A DNA stretch of 16,666 bases from Isotricha intestinalis (taxonomy: Eukaryota > Ciliophora > Litostomatea > Vestibuliferida > Isotrichidae). The notes beneath the pieces were generated by a model, which ran no database searches, was not told where the DNA came from, and worked only from the letters and a program-made list of their open reading frames with translations. Both the position numbers and the translations under genes were made by a program. Below, piece by piece: positions 7,883 through 16,666 of this stretch; positions within the stretch are counted from its first letter, which is position 1, and the number at the start of each line of letters is the position of its first letter. The stretch lies in assembly GCA_023807065.1 (NCBI GenBank), contig JAJJLU010000846.1:1-16666 (forward strand), read 5' to 3'.

Positions 7883-9757
7883 TTATGGAGTCAAATATTG
7901 AGATAAATATTCTTCATCTTTTTCTGTTAAAGTACCATTATGACCACAAAAAATTCTATGGACTCTTCCAAAATAATTAAATATTGATTCTTTAATTTTT
8001 ATCTTAACAGTAAATTGAGTATTTTCATTAAATTCAAATGAAAAAATATTATCATCAGAAATATTTGTATTTAAATTCAATTTTATAAAATAAAATAAAA
8101 TTTGGGAAAAAAAAAATTTAATATTATTTGAATTTATTTTATTAGATATTCTTTTAAAAAAGAATGGAATTTTTTCATACAAAGAAAATATATTAATATT
8201 ATCATAGTCTATTTCTTTATAAATATTTAATGGATAAGCTAAAATTAAAATATCTAAAATAAAATCATCTAAATTAAGATTTTGGTTTTTTAAAATATAA
8301 AATAAATTAGATTCTTCAAATCCTTGGAAACTATCTGAAGGTAAATTACTTATTTCATTCATTATTTTTTTTAAACTTTCTGAACTAAATATAATTTCAG
8401 AAACATTAAAAATATTTTTTATTTTTTGTTCATTTTTGAATAATTTAATAATTTGAGGATATACAATTTCTTTATAATATTGATGTTTAACTCCCATAAA
8501 TAAACTAGCATTATAATTAATAATCAAATCATTTTCATCATAAAATATTATTTTATTATTTCCTTTAATTAAAATATAATCTTCAACATTTGATGAATGA
8601 AAATAAAATTTAGGAAAAAGAAAATTATAAACAAATTTTAAGTAATAAGAAATCCCAAATTGAATAATATAATCAATATCAGAATAAGTTCTATCAGCAA
8701 TTAAAATACAATTATCTTCATTTAATTCTTTTCTTAATTTTATAGATGAAAATCCACCTATACTAACTCCATGAATAATATATTTATAATCTTTATAATT
8801 TGTTTTAATATAATTTGCTAATTTTAAAACATCTTTATAAATATTATCAAAAGTTGGAAATCCTTTTCTTCTTCCATAACCTTGATAATCCCATAAAAGA
8901 ATTGTAGAATTTGGGTTTTTAAGATAATATTTTATATTATCTTGATATAATGCATAAAGATCCCTACAAAGTGCATTTTGTCCACAAAATATTATTAACT
9001 GTTTTTCTGATTCATTCGACAATTCATTATTTGGTTTAATAATAATTATTTCAAAATTTTTTTCAATTGTAATATATAATGTTTCTCTAGGAAGAAAAGT
9101 ATCTAACAGTTCTTTACTAAGAAAAGTCAAAAATGATTTATGTTTAAATTTAAAAAATACTTGTAAAGTGTTTAAATCTTTATATTTACGAAATAAATCT
9201 ATTAGTTTATTTATGGTATTCAATAATTGATGAAATAATTCATTATACTCTTCATCTGTTATATTTTCATTTTTTAATTGATCAAATAACATTAAAGTTA
9301 ATTCTAATGAATCTCCAAATTGAAATTCTTTTAATTCAAAAGATATTCCTTGTAAATTTAAATTTTTATATATTTTATTAAAATTTCTTAAATATTTAAT
9401 ATGTGAAAATTCATAAAAATTTCTTCTTTCACACCTTAATTTGATTTGTTTCAATCTGTTTATTAAACGAGTTAACCAAACTTTAAAATTATCATAACAT
9501 ATTGATTGCTTATTAAAGCCACCAATTAAAAAAACAAATGATAAACTAACAATTTGAATTAAAAATATATTTAATCCTAAGAGTATTAATCTTGATAAGT
9601 ATTTTAAAAGTTTTATAGAATAGATATGAAAAATTTTACATAATATAATATAATCACAATAATATATTAAACGATATAAAATATATTCAATCAAAAGAAA
9701 AATAATAATCGATAATAATGTTAAACCTAATATTATAAAAATTTGGATTTTATCCAT
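7883..9757 (-). CDS. Membrane-anchored alpha/beta hydrolase (ABHD16/BEM46-like)
   Basis: This 624-residue protein starts with hydrophobic segments at about 5-30 and 52-80, likely a membrane hairpin, then a helical region to about 245. The hydrolase core follows: strand plus oxyanion turn LIIFCGQNA (264-272), the LLWDYQGYG segment (287-295), and the nucleophile elbow GVSIGG (330-335) with S332. IADRTYSD (353-360) follows at the position where ABHD16 proteins have a DASFDD-type segment. The acid is probably D410 in YDENDLI, and the histidine is H606 in CGHNG near the C-terminus. About 190 residues separate acid and histidine, so a large insertion (about 420-590) sits late in the fold. All three triad residues are present, so an active lipase or acylglycerol/phospholipid hydrolase is plausible; substrate is unknown. 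TAA precedes the ATG in frame. The next gene upstream on the same strand ends 37 bases away. Confidence 0.75.
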   Translation of the reverse strand: MDKIQIFIILGLTLLSIIIFLLIEYILYRLIYYCDYIILCKIFHIYSIKLLKYLSRLILLGLNIFLIQIVSLSFVFLIGGFNKQSICYDNFKVWLTRLINRLKQIKLRCERRNFYEFSHIKYLRNFNKIYKNLNLQGISFELKEFQFGDSLELTLMLFDQLKNENITDEEYNELFHQLLNTINKLIDLFRKYKDLNTLQVFFKFKHKSFLTFLSKELLDTFLPRETLYITIEKNFEIIIIKPNNELSNESEKQLIIFCGQNALCRDLYALYQDNIKYYLKNPNSTILLWDYQGYGRRKGFPTFDNIYKDVLKLANYIKTNYKDYKYIIHGVSIGGFSSIKLRKELNEDNCILIADRTYSDIDYIIQFGISYYLKFVYNFLFPKFYFHSSNVEDYILIKGNNKIIFYDENDLIINYNASLFMGVKHQYYKEIVYPQIIKLFKNEQKIKNIFNVSEIIFSSESLKKIMNEISNLPSDSFQGFEESNLFYILKNQNLNLDDFILDILILAYPLNIYKEIDYDNINIFSLYEKIPFFFKRISNKINSNNIKFFFSQILFYFIKLNLNTNISDDNIFSFEFNENTQFTVKIKIKESIFNYFGRVHRIFCGHNGTLTEKDEEYLSQYLTP

Positions 9758-9794
9758 TTAAATAAAATTTAAACAATTAAAAAAAATTATTTAT

Positions 9795-11360
9795 TTATTT
9801 TTTATTTTTCATTATTTTAACTAATATTTCATTTATATTTTTAAAAAGATTATTCATATTATTAATTATTACAGTGGATTTTTTAATTAAATTATTTTTT
9901 ATATTTTCATCTCTTAATTTAACTTCATTTAAAATAGGATGTAATTTATCAGGATGCCATCTAAAAATAACTCTTTTATAAGCCATTTTCCATTTTTTCA
10001 TTTCTTTTTTTGGATTTATAATATTATCATCAATATTAAATGAGATATAATCTCTTTCTTTTTTTCTATTATTTAATATATTATTAATTGAACAAAAATT
10101 AAGAATTTTTGGATATAAAATTAAATAAGAACTTATTATTACATCGTTATCATTTGGGGGCAATAAATTTTTTTCTAATTCAGGAGAAATTGTTAATAAA
10201 TTTAAATTTGACCAAATTTCTTCATGTTTTTTCCATTCTAAAGGAGATATAATTATTAATTTTAAACAATTTAATGTTTTATTATTGTCTTTATTTTTAT
10301 TATTATTGTCATTAAAAAAATCTTTTGAATTTTCTTTATTAATGTAATAATTTTTTTTTTTTATTTTTAAATGTTCAACATAGTCTTTACCAAAATTATT
10401 AAAATAACTTGTATCTCTAAAGATATTTGCTTTTTTATTTTCTTCAATTACTTTATTTATTAAATTTTTAATATTAGGAGATGATTTTGATGAAAAAAAT
10501 TGTGAAGATGATTTGTATTTTTCTTGATTATTTGCTGAAAATATTTTATGATTTTTTTTACTTATAATTTCTACTTTTTCTCCATAATCTTTGGGTCTAG
10601 AAAATATTTGATTAAATGATTCACTGTGATTTAAACAGTTTTTAAAACTATTTGATTTTATTATTTTTAAAGTTTCCTTTAAAAATGAATTTTTATCATT
10701 TGAATTTTCTTTTTCTGTTCCCTTTTGTTCAATTATTTTGTCTTTTGTTTGTTTAATTGAATTTTTAATTTCATTATTATCTTTAAAAATTTCTTTAATT
10801 TTACTGTTTTCTTTTCTTATATTAGATTTTCTTTCTGTTAAGTTTTTATAAGCTTTATTAACATCATTTTGCAAAAAATGTATACTTGAATTTGATTTAA
10901 TTGTTTTTTTAAATTTATTATTAATTCCTAAATTTAAATCTTCTAAACTACTTGTGCTACTTTCTTTTGTAATATTTTTTATATTTATTTTATCAAATTT
11001 ATTTCTCCTTTTATTCAATAGACTTTGTTCAATAGGTTTATTTCTTTCATAATTAATGTTATTATCAACACTATTATGTTTTATTTTAGGAAAATTATAT
11101 GTTGAAATTTTTTGAAAATAGCATTTATTTAATCTATTTTTAGAATAATTTATAAATCCATTATCAAATTCATTTTCACTTTTATTATTTTTTCTTAAAT
11201 AATAAATTTCATTGATTATATTATTGTTGCTTGAATTGAAATTAAAACCAACAGTATTATCCCATAAATTTTTTTTTTTCAAATCTCGAAAATTTCTTTT
11301 ATTATTATAATAAAATAATCCTTTTTTAAAAGTTAAATACCCAATATTATTGAAATTCAT
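9795..11360 (-). CDS. Asn/Lys-rich protein with NFKBIL1-like HPD (J-like) C-terminal domain
   Basis: Of the 521 residues, about 1-360 are low complexity (Asn, Lys, Ser, Glu) and look disordered. The C-terminal part is ordered. WKKHEEIWSNL (376-386) and LLPPNDNDVI (399-408) lead to a helix and YKRVIFRWHPDKL (461-473), then an amphipathic helix ending about 515. The RWHPDK core with the preceding E-x-x-W and acidic/Pro segment has the order seen in the C-terminus of NFKBIL1-type proteins, a nuclear family linked to splicing or NF-kappaB regulation in animals; the HPD tripeptide also defines J-domains that stimulate Hsp70. I see no YYxxLG start of a classic J-domain, so NFKBIL1-like fits better than DnaJ. 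Function here is unknown. The gene is spaced 37 and 49 bases from its same-strand neighbours. An in-frame TAA abuts the ATG; the stop is TAA. Confidence 0.6.
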   Translation of the reverse strand: MNFNNIGYLTFKKGLFYYNNKRNFRDLKKKNLWDNTVGFNFNSSNNNIINEIYYLRKNNKSENEFDNGFINYSKNRLNKCYFQKISTYNFPKIKHNSVDNNINYERNKPIEQSLLNKRRNKFDKINIKNITKESSTSSLEDLNLGINNKFKKTIKSNSSIHFLQNDVNKAYKNLTERKSNIRKENSKIKEIFKDNNEIKNSIKQTKDKIIEQKGTEKENSNDKNSFLKETLKIIKSNSFKNCLNHSESFNQIFSRPKDYGEKVEIISKKNHKIFSANNQEKYKSSSQFFSSKSSPNIKNLINKVIEENKKANIFRDTSYFNNFGKDYVEHLKIKKKNYYINKENSKDFFNDNNNKNKDNNKTLNCLKLIIISPLEWKKHEEIWSNLNLLTISPELEKNLLPPNDNDVIISSYLILYPKILNFCSINNILNNRKKERDYISFNIDDNIINPKKEMKKWKMAYKRVIFRWHPDKLHPILNEVKLRDENIKNNLIKKSTVIINNMNNLFKNINEILVKIMKNKK

Positions 11361-11409
11361 TTAAATAATTTAATTAAAAATAAATAAAAATTTAAATAAG
11401 TTAATATTC

Positions 11410-12720
11410 CTATTGTAAAATACCTCCAGAGGAAAAAAATGCACTTTGATAAGGACCAGCAAATATTTTAATAACATTTCTAACTTTTAACTCTGAAATT
11501 TCAGTAGGAAAAGGAATATCAATTCTATTTTCTTTATAACCTAATTTCCCATAAGCAGAATCACCCCAAGCATAAATTTTCCCTTTATCACTTTTTGCAA
11601 TTGAATGATTAAAACCACATTCAATATCAATAATTTTACAATTTTCAGTCAATTCTATTTTTTTAGGTTCATATACGAAATTTTCAAATCCAATACATTG
11701 TCTATCACAATTATCACCAAATGCATATAATTCACCATTATCTAATAATATTAAAGTATGTCTTGCTCCTGAACGCATTTTTTTTACTTTTAATCCTTTT
11801 TTTTCAAAGAAATCATTTATAAAATATTTCCCTTTTATCATTAAATTTTCTTTAAAATCTGTTATACCAAATTCATTATATTCATTATGACCAAAACATA
11901 AAATTTGATTAGTATTTGTTAATAATAAACATGAGTTTATTCCTAAACTTATTTCTTTTATATTTTCTTTTAATTGATGTATTATTTTATAATCTTTGTA
12001 TAATTCCATATCGAAGTTTATTCCTTTTAACATTAGATAATTTTTAGATGTCAATAATATAATTTTATCGTTAAAAGCTTTTATTTTAATAATATTTCCA
12101 AATTTTATAATATTAAAATTTTCTTTATTAATAGTTTTTTTTCTTTCTGGAGATTTATTAAATTTATCTTCTTTTGAAATTTGAAATCTATATATATTTA
12201 AATTATCTTTGTTATCAGATTCTGGAAATTTAACTAATACTAAAGAAAAGTCTTTTCCAACACAAATATTATCAATAATAAAGTTAATTTTATTCCAAAA
12301 AAATAATCCAATATTAATAAAATCAGATAATTGAATTTCTTGAAAATCATCATATTCATTTTTTTTTCCGGGATAATAATCTAAGCCTAATTGCCCATTT
12401 GTATTATCTCCATTCCCAAATAAAAAAGTTTCTTTAATTTTATCATCTTTTAAACTTTCAATTAACATTAAACTATGATTTTCCCCAAAACAAATTTGTT
12501 TGACTAATAATTGTATTTTCGAATTATCAATTAATTTATTTAAATCTAAAAATTTTCCATAAGGAATAAAACCATATGAAATTAAAGTATTATTTTCAGG
12601 AAATAATTCTTCTTTATTTTCAAAATTTTTTTTTTCTTTTTTAGGAAGAATTTGACTAGTTTCATCTAAATCATCTAAATTATAATTAATACTTCCTATA
12701 CAACATCTAAAAAAAGACAT
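11410..12720 (-). CDS. RCC1-repeat beta-propeller protein
   Basis: This 436-residue protein contains RCC1-type repeats. The clearest are ICFGENHSLMLI with FGNGDNTNGQLG (76-112), ISLGINSCLLLTN with CFGHNEYNEFG (257-285), MRSGARHTLILLDNGELYAFGD (315-336, an excellent match), CGFNHSIAKSDKGKIYAWGD (368-387) with GKLG, and a final AGPYQSAFFSSGG (421-433). Degenerate blades at about 151-250 bring the count near the usual seven. RCC1 propellers act as Ran exchange factors or, more often in protists, as scaffolds for GTPases or ubiquitin ligases; no other domain is present to decide. The start MSFFRCCIGS has a double cysteine at 6-7 that could be palmitoylated, which is inference. The stop is TAG, the only TAG stop in the window, with a TAA three codons later. 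It is divergent from the pseudokinase gene across 31 bases. Confidence 0.85.
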   Translation of the reverse strand: MSFFRCCIGSINYNLDDLDETSQILPKKEKKNFENKEELFPENNTLISYGFIPYGKFLDLNKLIDNSKIQLLVKQICFGENHSLMLIESLKDDKIKETFLFGNGDNTNGQLGLDYYPGKKNEYDDFQEIQLSDFINIGLFFWNKINFIIDNICVGKDFSLVLVKFPESDNKDNLNIYRFQISKEDKFNKSPERKKTINKENFNIIKFGNIIKIKAFNDKIILLTSKNYLMLKGINFDMELYKDYKIIHQLKENIKEISLGINSCLLLTNTNQILCFGHNEYNEFGITDFKENLMIKGKYFINDFFEKKGLKVKKMRSGARHTLILLDNGELYAFGDNCDRQCIGFENFVYEPKKIELTENCKIIDIECGFNHSIAKSDKGKIYAWGDSAYGKLGYKENRIDIPFPTEISELKVRNVIKIFAGPYQSAFFSSGGILQ

Positions 12721-12751
12721 TTTTAATTTTTAATATTAATTATAAAGTAAA
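12721..12751. promoter_or_regulatory. 31-base divergent intergenic region, presumed bidirectional promoter
   Basis: Only 31 bases separate the ATG of the minus-strand RCC1-repeat gene from the ATG of the plus-strand pseudokinase gene. The sequence is almost entirely A and T, with one G and no C. Both 5' untranslated regions and any shared promoter must fit here or extend into the opposite coding region. No named motif is recognisable; the regulatory role is inferred from position alone. Confidence 0.45.
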
Positions 12752-13552
12752 ATGGGTTGTATTCAATGTGAAAATTCACAATTTGGAAAAGAACAAAAAT
12801 ATCCTGTTAAAGAATCTTTTATTGATTTTCCTCAAAATACTCCTTTAAGTGAAATTGAACCATCAATTGAATCTAAATATTTATTTGAAGATAGTATCAA
12901 TGGAGGAAAATTTGGTTTTTCAATGAAAATTAGAAATAAAGTTACTAAACAAATTTTTAGATTGAAAATATTACATAAGACTAGTTTATTAAAATTTAAA
13001 AGAACTTATAATGTTATTAATTATTATAAAGATATGATTAATTTAGATAATAAGTTTGTTAATAAGATTATTGGAGTTTATCAAAATTGCGATAATATTC
13101 TTCCTGTTTGTGATTATTCTCCTAAAGAAAATTTGTATTATTATTTAAATACAAAGAAAAAAATTTCTTTGGAAGAATTTTTATTTTTAATTAAATGTAT
13201 TATAGATGGATTAAAATATTTAAATGATAAAGGTTATATTCATGGACATTTAATTTTACAAAATATTATTTTATTTGAAGATAATAATCCTTATGGTTAC
13301 ATTCCTAAAATTACTGATTATTCACATTATATTAATTTTTATGATAATAATGAAAACGAATTAAAATCAGTGAAAGATAATATTGAACAATTTTTAATTT
13401 TATATGAAAAATATCTATTTAAGTATATAGATGATGAAAATATTAAAGAAAAAACTCTTCAACAAATACAAAACAAAAACTTCCAAACTTTTGATTCTAT
13501 AATAGAGTTTTGTAACACTATAGAAAAAAAGCAAATTCCAGATATTAATTAA
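12752..13552 (+). CDS. Small N-terminally lipidated protein pseudokinase
   Basis: This 266-residue protein has the order of a protein kinase fold with key residues changed. The start MGCIQC fits dual lipidation: myristate on G2 and palmitate on C3/C6, as in Src-family kinases. A Gly-rich turn NGGKFG lies at 50-55, and the ATP-anchoring lysine is probably K72 in FRLKIL. The segment at 140-171 (SLEEFLFLIKCIIDGLKYLNDKGYIHGH and onward) matches helices D-E and the catalytic loop, but HRD is replaced by HGH (164-166), losing the catalytic Asp while keeping N171. The DFG position is DYS (189-191), retaining the metal-binding Asp. The activation segment is very short, with no APE, and SVKDNIEQF (206-214) sits where the F helix begins. 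It may bind nucleotide but is unlikely to phosphorylate, suggesting a membrane-attached scaffold. It could be a noncanonical active kinase. The stop is TAA. Confidence 0.72.
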   Translation: MGCIQCENSQFGKEQKYPVKESFIDFPQNTPLSEIEPSIESKYLFEDSINGGKFGFSMKIRNKVTKQIFRLKILHKTSLLKFKRTYNVINYYKDMINLDNKFVNKIIGVYQNCDNILPVCDYSPKENLYYYLNTKKKISLEEFLFLIKCIIDGLKYLNDKGYIHGHLILQNIILFEDNNPYGYIPKITDYSHYINFYDNNENELKSVKDNIEQFLILYEKYLFKYIDDENIKEKTLQQIQNKNFQTFDSIIEFCNTIEKKQIPDIN

Positions 13553-15880
<2,328 letters not shown>

Positions 15881-16257
15881 TATTTTTTTTAATCATATTA
15901 TTTTAAATTTATAAGTTTTTTTACTTTTTTATGTTTTTAAGATAGTTAAATTATTATTTGATTATATTTAAATCTTACAATTCATTTTTTTATTGCTAAT
16001 TTATAGTATTTGAATAAACATTAATTTGTTCTTTTTTTGTTTCCTAATTTAATTTCACTTAAAGTAAATGTTTTTTTTAAATAAATTTCTATGAAACAAT
16101 TTCAAATAAAATTATTATTCATTAAATTTCAAGTGAAATTAAGATAAGTAAAGAACAAAAGAATCAGAATCAAATAGAAATAAATCAAATTAAGAATTTA
16201 AAATTTAAAAAATTTCAAAAAAAAAATAAATGTTTTTTAAAAATAAGAAACAAGAAT
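15881..16257. other. Convergent intergenic region
   Basis: These 377 bases separate the 3' ends of RUVBL1 (+) and the coiled-coil gene (-). They should contain only 3' untranslated regions and termination signals. They are T-rich in the first half and A-rich in the second, consistent with transcription reaching in from both sides. An inverted repeat lies inside. No open frame or RNA gene is seen. Confidence 0.55.
16049..16142. repeat. Inverted repeat between convergent genes
   Basis: TTAATTTCACTT at 16049-16060 is perfectly complementary to AAGTGAAATTAA at 16131-16142, with a spacer of 70 bases. Beyond the arms, complementarity continues imperfectly (TTTGTTC on the left against GAACAAA on the right). 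The right arm also contains its own near-palindrome, AATTTCAAGTGAAATT at 16125-16140. A transcript 3'-end hairpin is possible, but short inverted repeats arise often in such AT-rich sequence. Confidence 0.35.
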
Positions 16258-16666
16258 TTAAATTATATCACTAAATAAAGGTTCTTTTTGTTTTAATAAT
16301 CTAGTTAAAACAATATTTTGAACTTCTAGTCTAATCTTTATACCTCTGAGTACATAAAAATCGTCCATTATTTTTTTATTTTCTTTTTGGATTTTTTCAA
16401 ATTTAGTTTGAAGTTCTTCACATTTATTTTCAATTCTTTTATAATCTTTTTTCAGTAGTTCATGGTCTTTCTTCAGTTGTTCATGGTCTTTCTTCAGTTG
16501 TTCATTGTCTTTTTTCAGTTGTTCATTGTCTTTCTTCTGTTGTTCATGATCTTTCTTCAGTTGTTCATGGTCTTTCTTCAGTTGTTCATGGACTTTTTTC
16601 AGTTGTTCATGGTCTTTTTTCAGTTGTTCATATTTTTCGTTGTTTTCTTTTTTAAGTTTTTCATTT
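16258..16666 (-). CDS. C-terminal part of a heptad-repeat coiled-coil protein (5' end outside window)
   Basis: A minus-strand frame enters at the window edge and stays open for 135 codons to a TAA at 16258-16260. It reads Lys/Glu-rich sequence, then nine heptads of the form D-H-E-Q-L-K-K, then a less repetitive coiled coil (ENKCEELQTKFEKIQKENKK), and finishes with a more hydrophobic tail, VLRGIKIRLEVQNIVL and a short end PLFSDII. One leucine per seven residues and dense charge predict a long parallel coiled coil. No enzymatic domain is visible. The start codon lies beyond 16666, so total length is unknown. Candidates include cytoskeletal, basal-body or tether proteins, but composition alone does not decide. 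Confidence 0.8.
   Translation of the reverse strand, partial: NEKLKKENNEKYEQLKKDHEQLKKVHEQLKKDHEQLKKDHEQQKKDNEQLKKDNEQLKKDHEQLKKDHELLKKDYKRIENKCEELQTKFEKIQKENKKIMDDFYVLRGIKIRLEVQNIVLTRLLKQKEPLFSDII
16447..16635 (-). repeat. Nine tandem 21-base units encoding seven-residue heptads
   Basis: Nine in-frame 21-base units lie inside the coiled-coil gene. In protein order they read KYEQLKK-like, DHEQLKK, VHEQLKK, DHEQLKK, DHEQQKK, DNEQLKK twice, DHEQLKK and DHELLKK (taking each unit to end in LKK). Units differ by only a few bases, pointing to recent tandem duplication. Leucine is written CTG in most units, while other genes in the window mostly use TTA, so the units have been copied from one founder. 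Confidence 0.9.

Noticed and set aside
7883..13552. Bacterial-style operon or transferred gene cluster
   Set aside because: Products are typical eukaryotic proteins of unrelated families, composition matches the rest of the window, and no mobile-element ends or bacterial signals are seen.

Overview
The window looks like the end of a nuclear chromosome from a unicellular eukaryote. It opens with six perfect copies of a seven-base telomere-like repeat (CCCCAAT on this strand, ATTGGGG on the G-rich strand) and is extremely A+T-rich, roughly one fifth G+C by eye. It holds eight complete intronless protein genes and the 3' part of a ninth, several separated by only tens of bases. The proteins are eukaryotic: a LIP5/Vta1 ESCRT regulator, RuvB-like 1, an RCC1-repeat protein, an insulin-degrading-enzyme-like peptidase and a lipid-anchored pseudokinase. 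A G4-type telomere, a gene about 290 bases from the end, and absence of introns suggest a ciliate macronuclear chromosome. TAA and TAG act as stops, as in the standard code, which excludes the Tetrahymena/Paramecium code. A trichostome litostome (rumen ciliate, Entodinium-like) is my leading guess, from memory of similar telomeres and base composition; the sequence does not prove it.

Layout. 1-42 telomere; 43-329 short gene-free subtelomere; 330-989 (-) LIP5/Vta1-like; 1313-3442 (-) chitin-synthase-like membrane protein whose catalytic motifs are eroded; 3443-4671 a long gap without a convincing gene; 4672-7563 (+) M16 insulysin-like zinc peptidase; 7883-9757 (-) membrane-anchored alpha/beta hydrolase; 9795-11360 (-) Asn/Lys-rich protein with an NFKBIL1-like C-terminal HPD domain; 11410-12720 (-) RCC1-repeat protein; 12752-13552 (+) pseudokinase; 13553-14506 a second long gap with a faint J-domain-like trace; 14507-15880 (+) RUVBL1; 16258 to the window end (-) the C-terminus of a heptad-repeat coiled-coil protein.

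The densest part is 7883-13552: three minus-strand genes spaced by 37 and 49 bases, then a head-to-head pair separated by 31 bases. The two head-to-head products both start with cysteine-containing N-termini that may be lipidated. No pathway clearly joins all the genes; the neighbourhood resembles ordinary compact chromosome packing. The most interesting signals are the telomere repeat, two apparently dead enzymes (GT2 and kinase), the 31-base divergent promoter, the TAA-ATG start context, and the recently amplified 21-base coding repeat. I found no defence, mobile or other clearly undescribed multi-gene system.
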